From contig NW_019091432.1 in the NCBI RefSeq assembly GCF_001949145.1, positions 1,889,758 to 1,915,445 of the forward strand: 25,688 nucleotides of DNA, read 5' to 3'. The stretch comes from Acanthaster planci. Taxonomy: Eukaryota; Echinodermata; Asteroidea; Valvatida; Acanthasteridae. The notes under the pieces are model-generated. The model worked only from the letters and a program-made list of their open reading frames with translations. It did not search any database and was not told the DNA's origin. The position numbers were made by a program, and so were the translations under genes. Shown here piece after piece: positions 1 to 10,349 of the stretch (positions are counted from its first letter, which is position 1; the number at the start of each line of letters is the position of its first letter).

Positions 1-6
1 AAGGTA

Positions 7-116
7 GCATTCAGTTCTCTTTTTCCTCTTTCCATTACCATTGAGCGATTAAGGCAGTGTTCAGTCCTTTTTTTCCCTTTAATCTTTCCATTACCATTGT
101 GCTATGTAGCACGCTT
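7..116. repeat. Two-copy diverged tandem duplication
   Basis: A unit of about 50-56 bases is present twice in a row. Each copy has a TTCAG start (near 10 and 60), a pyrimidine-rich run, and then the shared block CCATTACCATTG (33 and 89). The second copy has about six extra bases in the pyrimidine run. No coding frame is supported here, and no family is recognised. Confidence 0.6.
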
Positions 117-510
117 CATGGAATGGTAACAGCGCCCTCTATGGTTGGTCAGCATTTTATAGCAGAGCCTCTGATGCAGCAAACTCAACGGAAATTCCTC
201 CTGCCAGGATTACTAGAAGAAACCAATAAATGTCATCAAGTTCTGTCAGTTTTACTCCCGTGTTAACCCTGAAGTTGCCGGGTTATTTTGTACCATCTCA
301 CAGCCGAGATCTTGGCTGTCCCAAGCCTGATTTTTTTTAACACTCAGCGTGCATTTAAAACACCTGACCCCTTATCAGTATGGATATGAAGTTTAAATCA
401 AGCTTGACATACAACTTATAGTTGATAGGTCGTTTGAAATTGAAGGTTACAAGTGTACCAGCCACTGTGTGCACAAAGCACAGCAGTTGAAAAGTGCAGT
501 TATGTTTTTT

Positions 511-595
511 AGGTGGACCTGTTTCGGGAAAGTGGGTGCTGCATGAGAACAGTATTATGTGTGATTGTCACAGAACTGCTTTCAAAGTGACTGTA
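511..595 (+). repeat. Dispersed repeat family, copy 1 (partial)
   Basis: This stretch has the same order of blocks as 953-1065 and 18909-19035: a CCTGTT..GGAAA block, a GGGTGCTGCATGAGAA block, a TGTGATTGTCACAGAA block, and a short TCAAA end. The copies differ by many substitutions and small indels, as old interspersed repeats do. No coding potential is seen. The family is not recognised. Confidence 0.5.
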
Positions 596-654
596 AAAAG
601 CTGCTATATGAAACTAAACTAGGCTTGGAAAAAACTGGAAAAGTTTGGCTGACC

Positions 655-870
655 TCTTTCATGTGGCCAAGTGCTTAGGTTCTATGGTTTCCAATCATTG
701 GGTTGGAGGTTCGAATCCAGCTGCTAGCAGTATGTTGTGGCCCTTGGCAAGCCACTTCACCCCTGCTTGCCTCTTTCCACCCAGGAGTATAAATGGGTAC
801 CAGCATTAGCTGGGAAGCAACCTGTGATGGACTGGCATCCCCTCCAGGAGAGAAAAGAAATATTCTCAGT
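655..870 (+). mobile_element. tRNA-derived SINE
   Basis: The head carries an RNA polymerase III promoter of tRNA type: an A-box-like TGGCCAAGTGC at 663-673 and a canonical B box GGTTCGAATCC at 708-718, with tRNA-like spacing. After it comes a non-tRNA body (about 735-865) with CCCTTGGCAAGCCACTTCACC, then ATGGGTACCAGC, then GTGATGGACTGGCATCCC. From memory, this kind of central domain is shared by SINE superfamilies of many marine invertebrates; I could not run a search. The head does not fold into a good tRNA, so a true tRNA gene is unlikely. The 3' end is uncertain and target-site duplications were not found. Confidence 0.7.
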
Positions 871-952
871 CATTTCATGCCAAGGAAACTGCAATAAACA
901 CCGGCTTAATGAGCTAAACTGGCTTGGACCATACTTGCTTTTTTTAAAAACT

Positions 953-1065
953 TTTTCTTTCAGGAAAAAGGGGTGCTTGTAACAAGAAAGATACATATAT
1001 GTGCGATTTTCACAGAATCGGTGTCAAAAAGACCACAAGAGAGTTACTCCTGAAGGCTCGACTAC
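953..1065 (+). repeat. Dispersed repeat family, copy 2
   Basis: Related to 511-595 and 18909-19035. It carries AGGAAAAAGGGGTGCTTG, GTGCGATTTTCACAGAATCG and GGTGTCAAAAAG in order, then an ACTCCTGAAGGC block that is also in the 18909 copy (ACTCTTGAAGGC). It starts less than 100 bases after the SINE. Function unknown. Confidence 0.5.
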
Positions 1066-4000
1066 TGTACTGTGGCGATATCAGAGAAAATCTTGACGGC
1101 GACAAATGAACACACACAATTAACTGCACAATGGTGCTTGTTAAGTTGTCAAACCTGAAAGTAATTTGGTTCAGGTAATATCTTAGGACCCCGATTGGCT
1201 TGAGTGTCTATATTTGAAATCTTCAATATTCCCTTGATGTAACTTTGTGCATGTGTCTGTGACATCAATGTACGGCCTCAGCATCATCTTCAATACTTGA
1301 CAAGACAACTAACAGTCACTGCAGAAGACAGATTTCTCCTGGATGGACAGCACACGGTTCTTCCTGTCTCACTACCATCTCTTCTTCTATCCACTTGCCA
1401 ACAAGTGCTCTAACAATAAAGAAAAAGTTAACTGGACTGGAGAAATAGAAAGGCCTCATTTCTGTCAACCAATATGAATGATTCCAAAGCCATTTTCATA
1501 ATTAAACAAGCACAATAACCCTCACTGTTCAGGGTTGTTTGGCTAGAAACCTTGCCAGACACATCAGTCTGCATCATTTGTCAAAGTAATTTGCTTGCCC
1601 AGTGTAACAAGATCTACAGGTCAACTCTCCCAAAGGCCAAACAGCCTGGAAGTCTGTGGTTGCCAGCCACCACAAGATCTAACATTGGCTTTGTTCAATG
1701 AGACCAGCTCCCATTGTCTCAATATGATCAGTTTGTTTGGCTGCTTTTGATTGCCCAGTGCATCAAAAGGCGTGTTTCCTTTGGATTTTGTTTGGTTAAC
1801 TTAAGTGTACCACAGCTTTTCTGTAGAATTACAAAATTAAATCTAATGGGAACACATGGTAAACTAATGTCCCTGTCAAATTACCGCAATCGCGACGTAA
1901 AACTAACAGGCTGAAAAGATTTCCACACAGCCACGGTAAGTTAGCAGGGGCGCAAAAAATCCAATGGGAACAGATCCCATACAATGTAGATTGACCATGG
2001 CCACGCTAAACAGACTACTGCCTACGCAAAGAAAATGGTTGTACGGTTCCCAGCCTCCAGCTCCATTTGTACAGTACAGCAGCATGCTGGAGGGCTTTTC
2101 CTGTATGAGTTCGTCATCCTTGTGGCAGATTTGGCCGAATTTGTCTGATTTTATCTTTGTTTTTGTCAGATTTTGCCGATTTCATCATGATTTGTGCAGT
2201 GCAGGCAATGTAATCAGCTGGTCTTATTAGGCCTAACACAGCAAATAAACATTCCGTTACGGTTCAAACAGTCCATGTAGGAATATGCTGTAGATTGACA
2301 TGAAGGAATGTGGCGGTTTTCACGTGCCCGTGGAAGAAAAAGTCCAATGGAAACACGGCTATTGTGCATCAGACTTTTACATAAGCTGCAGTATGTTGCA
2401 TCTGGCGGGGTTAGGGTCAAGGTCAGTATTTACAAAGTTTCACCTTTATTATTATTATTTTCACCTTTTTTTTAAACTCCTCTTCTAAAGGTTGTAGACT
2501 GCTGGCCCTCTTTGATTCCACAATCTGACCGTCTTGCTTGGACCTTCATCATTGTTCCAAGAGCAGCTTATGACAATAAGGGGCTTGATCTGTGAAATTA
2601 AAATAATCATAAAATGATTTAACTAATTCATCCATTTATAATAAAACAATTTTCTTTTTACAAGACAAATATTCATTTTCATGTTGTTATTTTTAAGGAG
2701 CTGCAAAAAGACTGTTCAAAGATTCAAAATTGTGGCTTTCATCAGTGAATATTTTGGGGAAATTATACCCCAAGACAGGTTTACTGTCAGTTATGTTCTC
2801 GGCCAGAAAATATTTGTCATCACATCTACAAAGTGTATAACATCCGGCACTGTGCAGTCTCTGTAGTTTTTAGTTTAGTTCTCTAAGACAACAGAAGTTA
2901 ACACAGAACCGTCCATTTTATTGGATGGCTGCATCAAGTGGCAACTTCAACTTTATTTCAAATAAGGAAACCTTTTCAGCTGAAGCAGATGCATTATTCA
3001 ATTTATGCCTGATCTTCCTGACCCTACAGGGGTGGGGAAAGGCTATCCCCCCCCTCCCGCACAAACAGTGACATAACACCTATCACTTTCCATCCCACGC
3101 AGCCCCCCTCTGTCCCTTCAAAAAATTTCTTTGCTCTTGTTTTCCCTTTCATGGGTGAAGGGTGAAGCTACCACATCTGCCTAATTGCGATCAAATAAGA
3201 AGGGTTAGCAGGTGTCAGTTACATATATATACATGTGCATGAGCATGATGTCATATCCAGACTTACATGTCTCCATTGTCCAGTCATCTCTTACCTGATT
3301 GCCAGCTGCCAGATGTGTATGCAGGTGTGGGGTCCAGCATCAAAGTGTGCCAATGCAATGCAGGTGTAGGGTGCATTCAATTGCAAGGCAGACCTGGAAA
3401 AATAGCAAGCTATCACAATAAGAGAAACTCAAACTAACTGAAGAATCTTCAACGGCAACTGAATCAATAAGGATTCGCATTCCAATTCTACATTTAAGTA
3501 TAATAAAAAAAAGATCAACTCTTAAAAAAAAAAAGACCAAACTGAAAAACTAAATAAGACTTGAAAACCATGAAATAAAGTTTAACCAAAAAAAGAGCTG
3601 GGGGGGGGCTGTGAAATCACAGATCAAAACTTGATATTTCTCCACTGCCGTGCATGTATATGTAGGCGGGCCGGCACATACAGTGTGTGTGGTCTTGAAC
3701 TTCAAATGACCATCATAACAAAACAATACATGAATGTTGGATTGAGCGCACCTAATTTTTACTAAATGAAGCATGGGACAGCCGAGTCACAGTACCAGCT
3801 GTGACAAGTCACATGCTCTAAAATAACATGGCTTTTTTATTTTAGCATTCACCAGCACAGTGTGTCAAACAGAACTTATAAGAACACACGTAAATGTAGA
3901 CTCAGACTTCCATTATTGACTCTAGCAGACAGGACTCAAGCAGAAAACCACTCCAGTTATGTGGAACAATACATGACTTGTATCTGTAAGTTGACTTGTC

Positions 4001-4297
4001 TCTGCTGATCTGCTTCACAAAGTACCATGGCCACACTACATGTATATAGCCAAATTAAATCCAGGGGAACTCTAAACTACAGTCATTTGCAAAAGTTCAA
4101 GACCACCTGGAATTTTATTGGTATTTCTGTCACTGGGCCTGCATTACCTTGTCTCATTGAATGGTGCATAATCTGTCTACCCATTTGAATGAAATTTTTT
4201 GCAAAGGCAGGTCTTGTGTGATATTTTATCTGTAAGGCAGCATGGGTAAAAATGCACGTCAGTATAGGACCGTATGTGTAAATATAGTGTACATGTA
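1066..4297. other. Non-coding stretch, no gene recognised
   Basis: No frame here resembles a known family or shows a convincing exon between good splice sites. It holds a short (TTA)n run near 2447-2459, a C-rich patch at 3045-3060, A-rich and G-rich runs near 3500-3610, and several TACATGTA-type motifs. Open frames are short, overlap on both strands, and are what AT-rich sequence gives by chance. A small exon of a neighbouring gene could have been missed. Confidence 0.5.
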
Positions 4298-4533
4298 CGT
4301 GCAGTGTTAGAATTCTGGAATACTTACATGCCAAAGTTTGTCAGTCTGGCAAGAAAGACTGGGATTTTGCCTTCTCATCTACGGTAATTAATGATGCATC
4401 CAAGTGCCTGGCCTTCCCAAATTACAAGGCCAAGTATCTCATGTCAGTAAATTTACATGAACAGTACATGCATTGTCAGAATTCTGGAAATACATGTACT
4501 TTAATACAGGTATGCTAAAGTGTGTCAAAACTA
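4298..4533. repeat. Diverged direct repeat pair (4298-4347 and 4467-4533)
   Basis: Both copies carry GT(T/C)AGAATTCTGGAA, then an A/T-rich block with an ACATG motif, then ATGC(C/T)AAAG followed by TGTCA. The second copy has an insertion of about 15 bases. They lie about 170 bases apart. No gene is seen. This may be an old segmental duplication or two members of a repeat family. Confidence 0.4.
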
Positions 4534-5359
4534 GCTTGGAAGATTTTTATTCATGCTACAGCCATGTGCCTGCCTTCCAGAGTTGATGAGACCGAGTTGA
4601 CCTGAGATGGAGTTGACTCGAAGTGAGTTGATTCCAGACCAAGTTGGCGACTTCACACTGATGAGTATACAGTGTGTGTACATTGCCATGTTTCGCTGGA
4701 CCATATCTGAATCTTTTGAAAGGCAATCCATAAGTGTCCAAGTTGCTCAGACTATTATTAACTGATCTACGTCATCCTGATGCAGTTGCGTCAATTATCA
4801 TTTCAAAAATTCAAATGTGCACAGCATGCCAAAGTGACTAAGTTGGGCTAGCACTCAGAAAAATTCACTTTGGACATGGTTGGGCTTATATCATTATGGG
4901 ATGGCCTAATATTAGAGCTGCACCTGAGCACATCATCACAGCCAACAACTTCCTTGGGAGGGATTAACAATTTGAAAGATGAGTACAAAATCTAAGTAGG
5001 CATATAGGCCTACTAAAGTTACTCATGCCATTGTTCGTAGCCATAGTTTGGCATGCATATGCTTATCCACTACAAACACAAGGCGAGGGTTCCCCTCGTT
5101 TTCCGGTTTCTCTGAATGACGCAATCTACATGTACATTCAGAATTCACATCTTGGCATGACCAGGAAAAAAGCCCTTTTTAGCTTGTTATAGTTGAGCTC
5201 TGAAGACAAATGGCACTGCGTTCAATTTGGATGCTTCCTTATTTATATGAACAGGTGAAATCTGAGAAAATACGTTTTCCTTAGGCGAGAGGTGCTCCTT
5301 GAGAAAAATTCTGATTACGAAACATTAAACCATTGCTATGACGTCACCTATTGTCAGAA
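4534..5359. other. Non-coding stretch, no gene recognised
   Basis: Only short overlapping frames are present, with no family resemblance. A GATTACGAAAC block near 5311-5321 resembles the half-sites of the palindromic array that starts at 5360 and may be its outer edge. Confidence 0.45.
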
Positions 5360-5450
5360 GTGTGGATTCAGATCCACGAATCTATTACACTGGTCAAAAA
5401 AGTGTGGATTCGGAATTACGAATCCACACTTTTGAATTACGAAACCACAC
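5360..5450. repeat. Palindromic site array, recombinase-site-like (11-6-11)
   Basis: The centre (5402-5429) is a perfect palindrome: arm GTGTGGATTCG, spacer GAATTA, arm CGAATCCACAC. An extra half-site GTGTGGATTC lies at 5360-5369, inside a small hairpin with GTGGAT and ATCCAC arms. Another half-site, GAATTACGAAACCACAC, lies at 5434-5450. A related site occurs at 8249-8275. Two 11-bp inverted arms around a 6-bp spacer is the geometry of many tyrosine-recombinase sites. The array sits about 1 kb from a tyrosine-recombinase pseudogene. The sequence is direct; the function is inference. It could equally be the end of an unrelated foldback element. Confidence 0.6.
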
Positions 5451-5701
5451 TTCGAACAATGTAAAATAAATGTACAACTTTGCAGACGACATCAAACCCA
5501 TCACACATGCATTTTTTTATTTCGTTAGAAGACCTCACCCCTGCGCACAATGTTTCTTGTTTTGTCATTTTCTTCAAATTACTGCAACTTTTACCTAAAA
5601 CTGCAATTTCACGCTACACATTGTTCTCAACACTTACATTTGTTTCTTCACATAAATACATCAATACAGGAGCTTAAATACTTGGGGATAAATTCTTATA
5701 A

Positions 5702-6050
5702 CCTGACGCCACTTTTGAAACCGAAAAAAAAAATCACGTTTTGGCTCTTAACTTGTCCACCCTAGAGTCCACTTGCATGTGAGCATAGCTTGGAATTTGT
5801 GGGAAAAGTCTTTCATGGAGTTTTGATGGCAAAATTCTGGTCGACTTGGCACATTTGTATTGTGTGGACGCCATGTTTTGGATGCACACAGTAAAAATGC
5901 ACTAAGTAGACCAGAAATTTGCCCCCAAAACTCCATGAAAGACTTTTCCCACAAATTCCAAACTATGCTCACATGCAAGTGGACTTTATGATGGACAAGT
6001 TAAGAGCCAAAAAGTGTTGGTTTTTTTCGGTTTAGAAAATGGCATCAGAT
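5702..6050. mobile_element. Foldback / MITE-like hairpin element, about 350 bp
   Basis: Arms of about 155 bases (5702-5856 and 5895-6050) are near-perfect reverse complements around a loop of about 38 bases. Matching blocks include TTGGCTCTTAACTTGTCCA, GTCCACTTGCATGTGAGCAT and TTTGTGGGAAAAGTCTTTCA, each present inverted in the other arm. There is no coding capacity. Such structures are typical of non-autonomous foldback elements. The family is not recognised and target-site duplications were not identified. A transcript through it would form a long double-stranded hairpin. Confidence 0.8.
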
Positions 6051-6404
6051 TGCAATTTTTTTCACTTTTTTTTATTGATTAATCACATACATGTATCAAA
6101 CTTTTCAGTCATTCTTTTGCCAAATGTTTACTTTTTCTACAATATTTCTATAAAACTAAAGGGGAAGCTTTACTCTGAAAAAAAATCCAACGACAAGTGT
6201 AATTAATGTAACTGTCACATTTAACTTGACTTATGTTGACCATTTGATTCAATACTGGCAACTTTGTACAATCAATCAAAGTTTGATATTAACATTTAAA
6301 GTCATAACACGACCATCTGATTCTTTTTCAGTGACGGTCGAAGGCCCAGACTGCACAACCGTTGTGTTTCTTTCTTGACCATACAATGCTTTACTGATAT
6401 TCTT
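6051..6404. other. AT-rich spacer between foldback element and recombinase relic
   Basis: T-rich runs near 6055-6075 are followed by low-complexity AT-rich sequence. No open frame or recognisable motif is seen. If the recombinase unit runs out to the 5402 palindrome, this is its 3' non-coding part. Confidence 0.4.
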
Positions 6405-7915
6405 TTACTGACCATCACTGGTTCTTTTGTACGCAAGGACAGCAGTGGACCTGTGACCCGTGGTTTCACAAATCAGTTGTTTGTCAAAGCTTTTAGTAAA
6501 GTCTAAATGCTGCTGTTGCTCTCAGGGAATGATTGGTTCCAAAGCCAGTCAATTGGACACTTTTGCACAAGTGTGCGACAGTTTCAGTGATTTGGTTTAC
6601 ACCAAGAGGTTGACAAGAATACCATGTATCTGACTTGGGTTTTGCCAATGGACACAAATAAAATGCTGAACTACATTTGGGATCGGATGGTCTATGAGCC
6701 AGGTATTTTAGGTACAACTCAACAATGCATCTTTTAGGGTTCTCAGTGTTTTCATATGCACGCACACATTTTGGTCCACATTTTGGTCAGCTTGCGGTGC
6801 TTCAACCCACCTTGTCTGTTTTTTGAGACATCCTCCGTATAGAGCAAGTAGCGAGATCCCTCACTGTCCGTTTGGACCAAGAGGTGTGAGTTCTCAAATC
6901 TCAACTGGCGGTGTTCAGATCCTGCTCGCAGGGCGAAGTGAATTCCAAAAAGATACAAAATTGTGTCTAGAAGTTTCTGTGGAGATTCATCGCCAAGTAC
7001 TCCAGTCTCCCACAAAGTCTCCTCCTTGTCTTCTGTTATCACCTCAGCCTGTCGACGATGAACACGATGTCCTAAGCTCTTTCATTCGCGTGTCCAGGGT
7101 ATTCTTCAGAACAGTAAATTCCTCATCGTTGAGAAATTTCATGTCCTGTCCATTCATCCACAGATACATCTGAATAGATATTACAATTTCGTATAATATT
7201 TCTGCAGGATAAGGATCCCTGTTCTGCTTTTTGGCCTCCGAGACAAATCTTGTCAGAGAAAAGCAGAGTTCATCCTTTGTCATCTCCAGTAATTCCACTC
7301 GAATGGGGCTGAGATGCATGTCAGAGGTGGAGCCCTGTACTGCACGTTCGTTACGCCAGGCTTTCCAGTTGAAGATTTTCATCGCCCAGTAACATTTCTT
7401 CTCCGTTGCCTTTGAGAAGCTGAAATGAAAATTAAGTATTATAATTCACTTTTTTCACAGTCAAACAGAAGTGGGCCGTGAAGAAAAGAAGACCGAAATG
7501 GCCGAAACTTATTCTGTGCGTTTGCAATATATCATTGGGCAATTTGTATTTCAGTGAGTTAAAGATTCAGTTTATGCCCAAAAAATCTGCTGACACAAAT
7601 ATGACCCACCCGACATTAACATTAAAAAAACAAGTATGTCTTACCTTTTCCGCGATTTTGATGCTATATCAGCTTCTGGTATTGGAGTTCCAAATCTCTC
7701 CTTTGAGTATTGATTTTCTGCTACCTGACAAGACGATATTAATTCCTCTGCATCCGAAATGTCAGAGAATTGTACTCCATACAATATTTAGTGGGAAGGT
7801 CTGCTGAAAAACTGTCATGCCAAAAAGTAGTCAATTGGTCGTCACTGTTGGATTCTCGGTTATCACTCCGAAAACTAGATTGAGTCAAAAACATATCATC
7901 CCTGGAACTATCCAT
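6405..7915 (-). pseudogene. Crypton/DUF3504-type tyrosine recombinase, decayed, one intron
   Basis: Read on the - strand, this matches the tyrosine recombinase domain of Crypton elements and of host proteins derived from them (DUF3504; ZMYM2/QRICH1/KIAA1958-like). Diagnostic stretches in order are FNWKAWRNE, LLEMTKDELCFSLTRFV, YPAEILYEIVISIQMYL, GVLGDESPQKLLDTI, FALRAGSEHRQLRF, VSKNRQGGLKHRKL, DTWYSCQPLGVNQITETVA, TNHSLRATAA, TGHRS and LAYKRTS. The catalytic set is recognisable: Arg (6926-6928), HxxR in NHSLR (6520-6531), His in TGHRS (6453-6455) and Tyr (6429-6431). A first exon (7915-7645) starting MDSSRDDMF ends in a good donor (GTAAGA). A 225-base intron (7644-7420) ends TTTTCATTTCAG, and the join restores a continuous frame. 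Frame breaks near 7765, 7050, 6765 (a duplicated ACCAAAATGTG) and 6490 make it a pseudogene. Open frames on the opposite strand are shadows. Confidence 0.85.
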
Positions 7916-8248
7916 GTTGGCTTGAAGGACTCCACACACAAAATGACCCGAGGTACAGGTGTGGCAAAATACATTCTTTCCAGAAACGGGTATTACGCAA
8001 GTTTTTTTTACGCAAATGAACTAAAGAAGCCACTGTTTTTATCTTGCCTTACTTTAAAATCCAAGGAATCTATCCACAGCTATTCATTCCCTCACCCGAA
8101 TTCAGAGCTTCATTACGTAAGAGCCTTGGAAAACCCCCTTAAATATAAATGTGCAAAGTGATCAGTCTTTACATCTCCACTCAACTGCAGAGAATGATGA
8201 CAATACTTCTTTTGACGCACTGGTTTAAGTCAGAGAATACACTCGCAA
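7916..8248. other. 5' flank of the recombinase relic
   Basis: An open frame on the + strand (7817-8161) runs antisense to the recombinase first exon and into this flank. It matches nothing I know and is probably accidental. No promoter motif stands out. Confidence 0.35.
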
Positions 8249-8275
8249 GTGTGGATTCGTAATTTACGAATTCAC
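8249..8275. repeat. Second palindromic site, related to the 5402-5429 palindrome
   Basis: Left arm GTGTGGATTCG is identical to the arm at 5402. The spacer is TAATTTA (7 bases), and the right arm CGAATTCACTC matches the 5402 right arm at 9 of 11 positions. Together with the 5360-5450 array it brackets the recombinase pseudogene: 330 bases upstream of its start on one side and about 1 kb beyond its stop on the other. It may mark the other end of the same element. Confidence 0.55.
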
Positions 8276-8562
8276 TCGGCGCTTTGACCTCGTGAATTCT
8301 TAAATACAAATCTATACTTTCTCGTGCATTCTCCTTGACGTACACTATCACAAAGAAGTATTAACTTTCAGATTTTCACAGAAGGCACAGTTTTGCACAA
8401 GATCATACTTTTTCAGAAAAATCTGTCATACTTGTGCATTAGAAACTTTGTACATCTACTTCAAAAGAAAGTGGTTAATGCCTTGTGACATTTTGCAGAC
8501 ATGAATTCATAGGCATACATGTATGTTGTAAAAGATTGCTATGAAAGGAGCCCAGAATATGG

Positions 8563-8670
8563 ATGAAATTCCATGTCCGGACATCATTTAACACCTTGTA
8601 CTCAAATCCTAGGCTACAAGACTGAACTGGAAAATTGTAAGCATACATGTAAACGGTAAAATTGTCTCTG
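8563..8670 (+). repeat. Inverted repeat, left arm (pairs with 10350-10459)
   Basis: About 105 bases that recur as a near-identical reverse complement at 10350-10459. Shared blocks include ATATGGATGAAATTCCATG, the 12-base palindrome ATGTCCGGACAT, AACACCTTGTACTCAAATCC and GCTACAAGACTGAACTGG. Only a few substitutions separate the copies, so they are younger or better preserved than the LINE between them. No coding frame is shared. The family is not recognised. Confidence 0.75.
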
Positions 8671-8899
8671 GTAAATTTGACTTTTTAGGACAAGAAAGCT
8701 AACAAACGGATGTCCGTATATGGAACCCTTTCTGCCACATGCATGATGCCACGAAGGAACCTTTGGAACTATTTAAACAATATAATGCTACTCAAAAACA
8801 TGAAAAGTGAAACAATCCTCTCTTGGGAAATCAAGCCAAGCTGCCCCTGTATCAAAGTCCGCATGACCTCACGTATAGAACCCCTGAGTCAACGTCCTG

Positions 8900-9168
8900 T
8901 GAGGTCCTGATGAGTTTTCACTATGGTATTGTATGACAACTATGGGCAATCTCGTCGTCCTAGTCCAGATTTCCTCATCCTTGATGTTCTTAGACCTGTC
9001 TGGGAATATCCACCCTAACCCTGGCCCAAAGTACCCTTAGGGTGTTTGCTCTAAGGCTTGTAAATGGAACCAAGATTGTATAGCTTGTGACAAGTGTGAA
9101 ACCTGGCTTCATAAATATTGCATCAATATGGACTCATTTATTTCTGAACAGTTGGGTCATTGTCACAG
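8900..9168 (+). pseudogene. CR1-like LINE, 5' fragment: 2A-like motif and PHD-type zinc finger
   Basis: One frame (interrupted by TAG at 9038-9040) reads FLDLSGNIHPNPGP and then a Cys/His cluster: GVC, DCIACDKC, and WLHKYC. This layout (hydrophobic leader, NPGP motif, PHD-like finger) is known from the N terminus of CR1/L2/Rex-group LINE proteins. The NPGP at 9017-9028 resembles the end of 2A ribosome-skipping peptides (consensus D-V/I-E-x-N-P-G-P), but here it is N-I-H-P-N-P-G-P. The finger is cut after LGHCHS; the missing last Cys pair (CDNC) appears at about 10765, where the LINE resumes. How far the LINE extends upstream of 8900 is unclear. Confidence 0.7.
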
Positions 9169-9476
9169 CTACCCCCCAAAAGTCATTGTAGCAAGAATTT
9201 TTGTGGGTTAGTGTTTACCCCCCTGACAACGTCATGCAGACACAAAAGATTCAAAAATAAATCTTCTCTTAAATTTAAATAAATTTATTACGACATAAAT
9301 CTTAAAGCTAAATACTATGGTACAACAAAAACACACCAAATTAATTATCTGTTAGTATCAACAAATATTTACAAAAGCTAATAATGGAGCATTCCACGTA
9401 AGACCGAATTATGTTTATAATAGTCCGCGTTCGGACCACGAAGCAAGGTGTATAACTGAAAGAAGTTTAAAATGGC

Positions 9477-9610
9477 TTCTGCAATGACTTCTTGGTTGTA
9501 ATGAAATAAAGAAAATTATAATCAATTGGTTTGTTTCATCCTTCTCTGCAATTACTTCTTAGTTGTAAAGAAATAAAGAAAATATTACAATCAATTAGTT
9601 TATTTAGTCC
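9477..9610. repeat. Tandem repeat, two copies of about 67 bp
   Basis: The shared order is CTTC..TGCAAT, ACTTCTT.GTTGTAA, GAAATAAAGAAAAT, A.AATCAATT.GTTT and then TCC. The GCAAT blocks at 9481 and 9548 set the period at 67 bases. The copies are about 85% alike by eye. It is AT-rich and non-coding, and may be a terminal sub-repeat of the inserted element around it. Confidence 0.6.
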
Positions 9611-10349
9611 TTCACCTATTAATTATTAAAACCTTACTAAGCCGGCAATCAGATTGAGAGAAAAAAAAACTCATTTATATTGGGCCCACCGCGAGTAGAA
9701 TACGCTTTCCGTGTTGAAGGCCGTCCCCTTGCCCGAACTGTCAGCTTGAACCTTATGCCGGAACCTCTGAGTAGGTGCCAGTCGGTGTTTCAGCTCGCCT
9801 GCAGCCAGCCTTCGGCCTGTCTGCCTTGGGCAGTCGGTAGGGCAATGGAGATCACAATGTCACACTTTAATCACTAGGGCTAATGGCTCATGCAGCCCTG
9901 GATGCCATCTGAAGTAATATATATGCAACGTAGATTCCGATAATAATTCTACAGCCTAGATTAATGGCGATTGAGGTAGTGATAACATTAAATACAAACA
10001 ATTGCATGTATATTGATCCCCTAATGAAATCGCTCCAAAGTTACTGGATCAAACCACAAATTTAGACCACTTAATAATTATGTAAGAAAGAAATATTTAT
10101 AATATCCCCATCATTCAGTTCCTGATTGGAAACAGTGCATCCTCTGTGGTCACTAAGATCAACTAGGAGTGGTACAAGTACTCAACATCAAATTTATAAC
10201 ACAGGAAATAACAGAAAATTTCATAAAATCAGAACCTCAAACTTACGGTCTTTGGTAGATTGGATGCCTGGCGCTCTCGGAGACCATCACCGTTCCAAGA
10301 CTTGGTTTTCCGGTGGAAAATTTTAGAAATTTTGCTTGTAGCAAAGCCA

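Noticed and set aside
708-718. A functional tRNA gene at the B box
   Set aside because: The A box is imperfect, the arms do not pair into a cloverleaf, and the downstream body is that of a SINE.
737-996. Opposed open frames of about 80 codons
   Set aside because: They lie over the SINE body and resemble no protein; openness is by chance.
6823-7173. 116-codon + strand frame
   Set aside because: It is antisense to the recombinase relic, whose - strand reading matches a known family.
7817-8161. 114-codon + strand frame
   Set aside because: Partly antisense to the recombinase first exon, with no family match or splice support.
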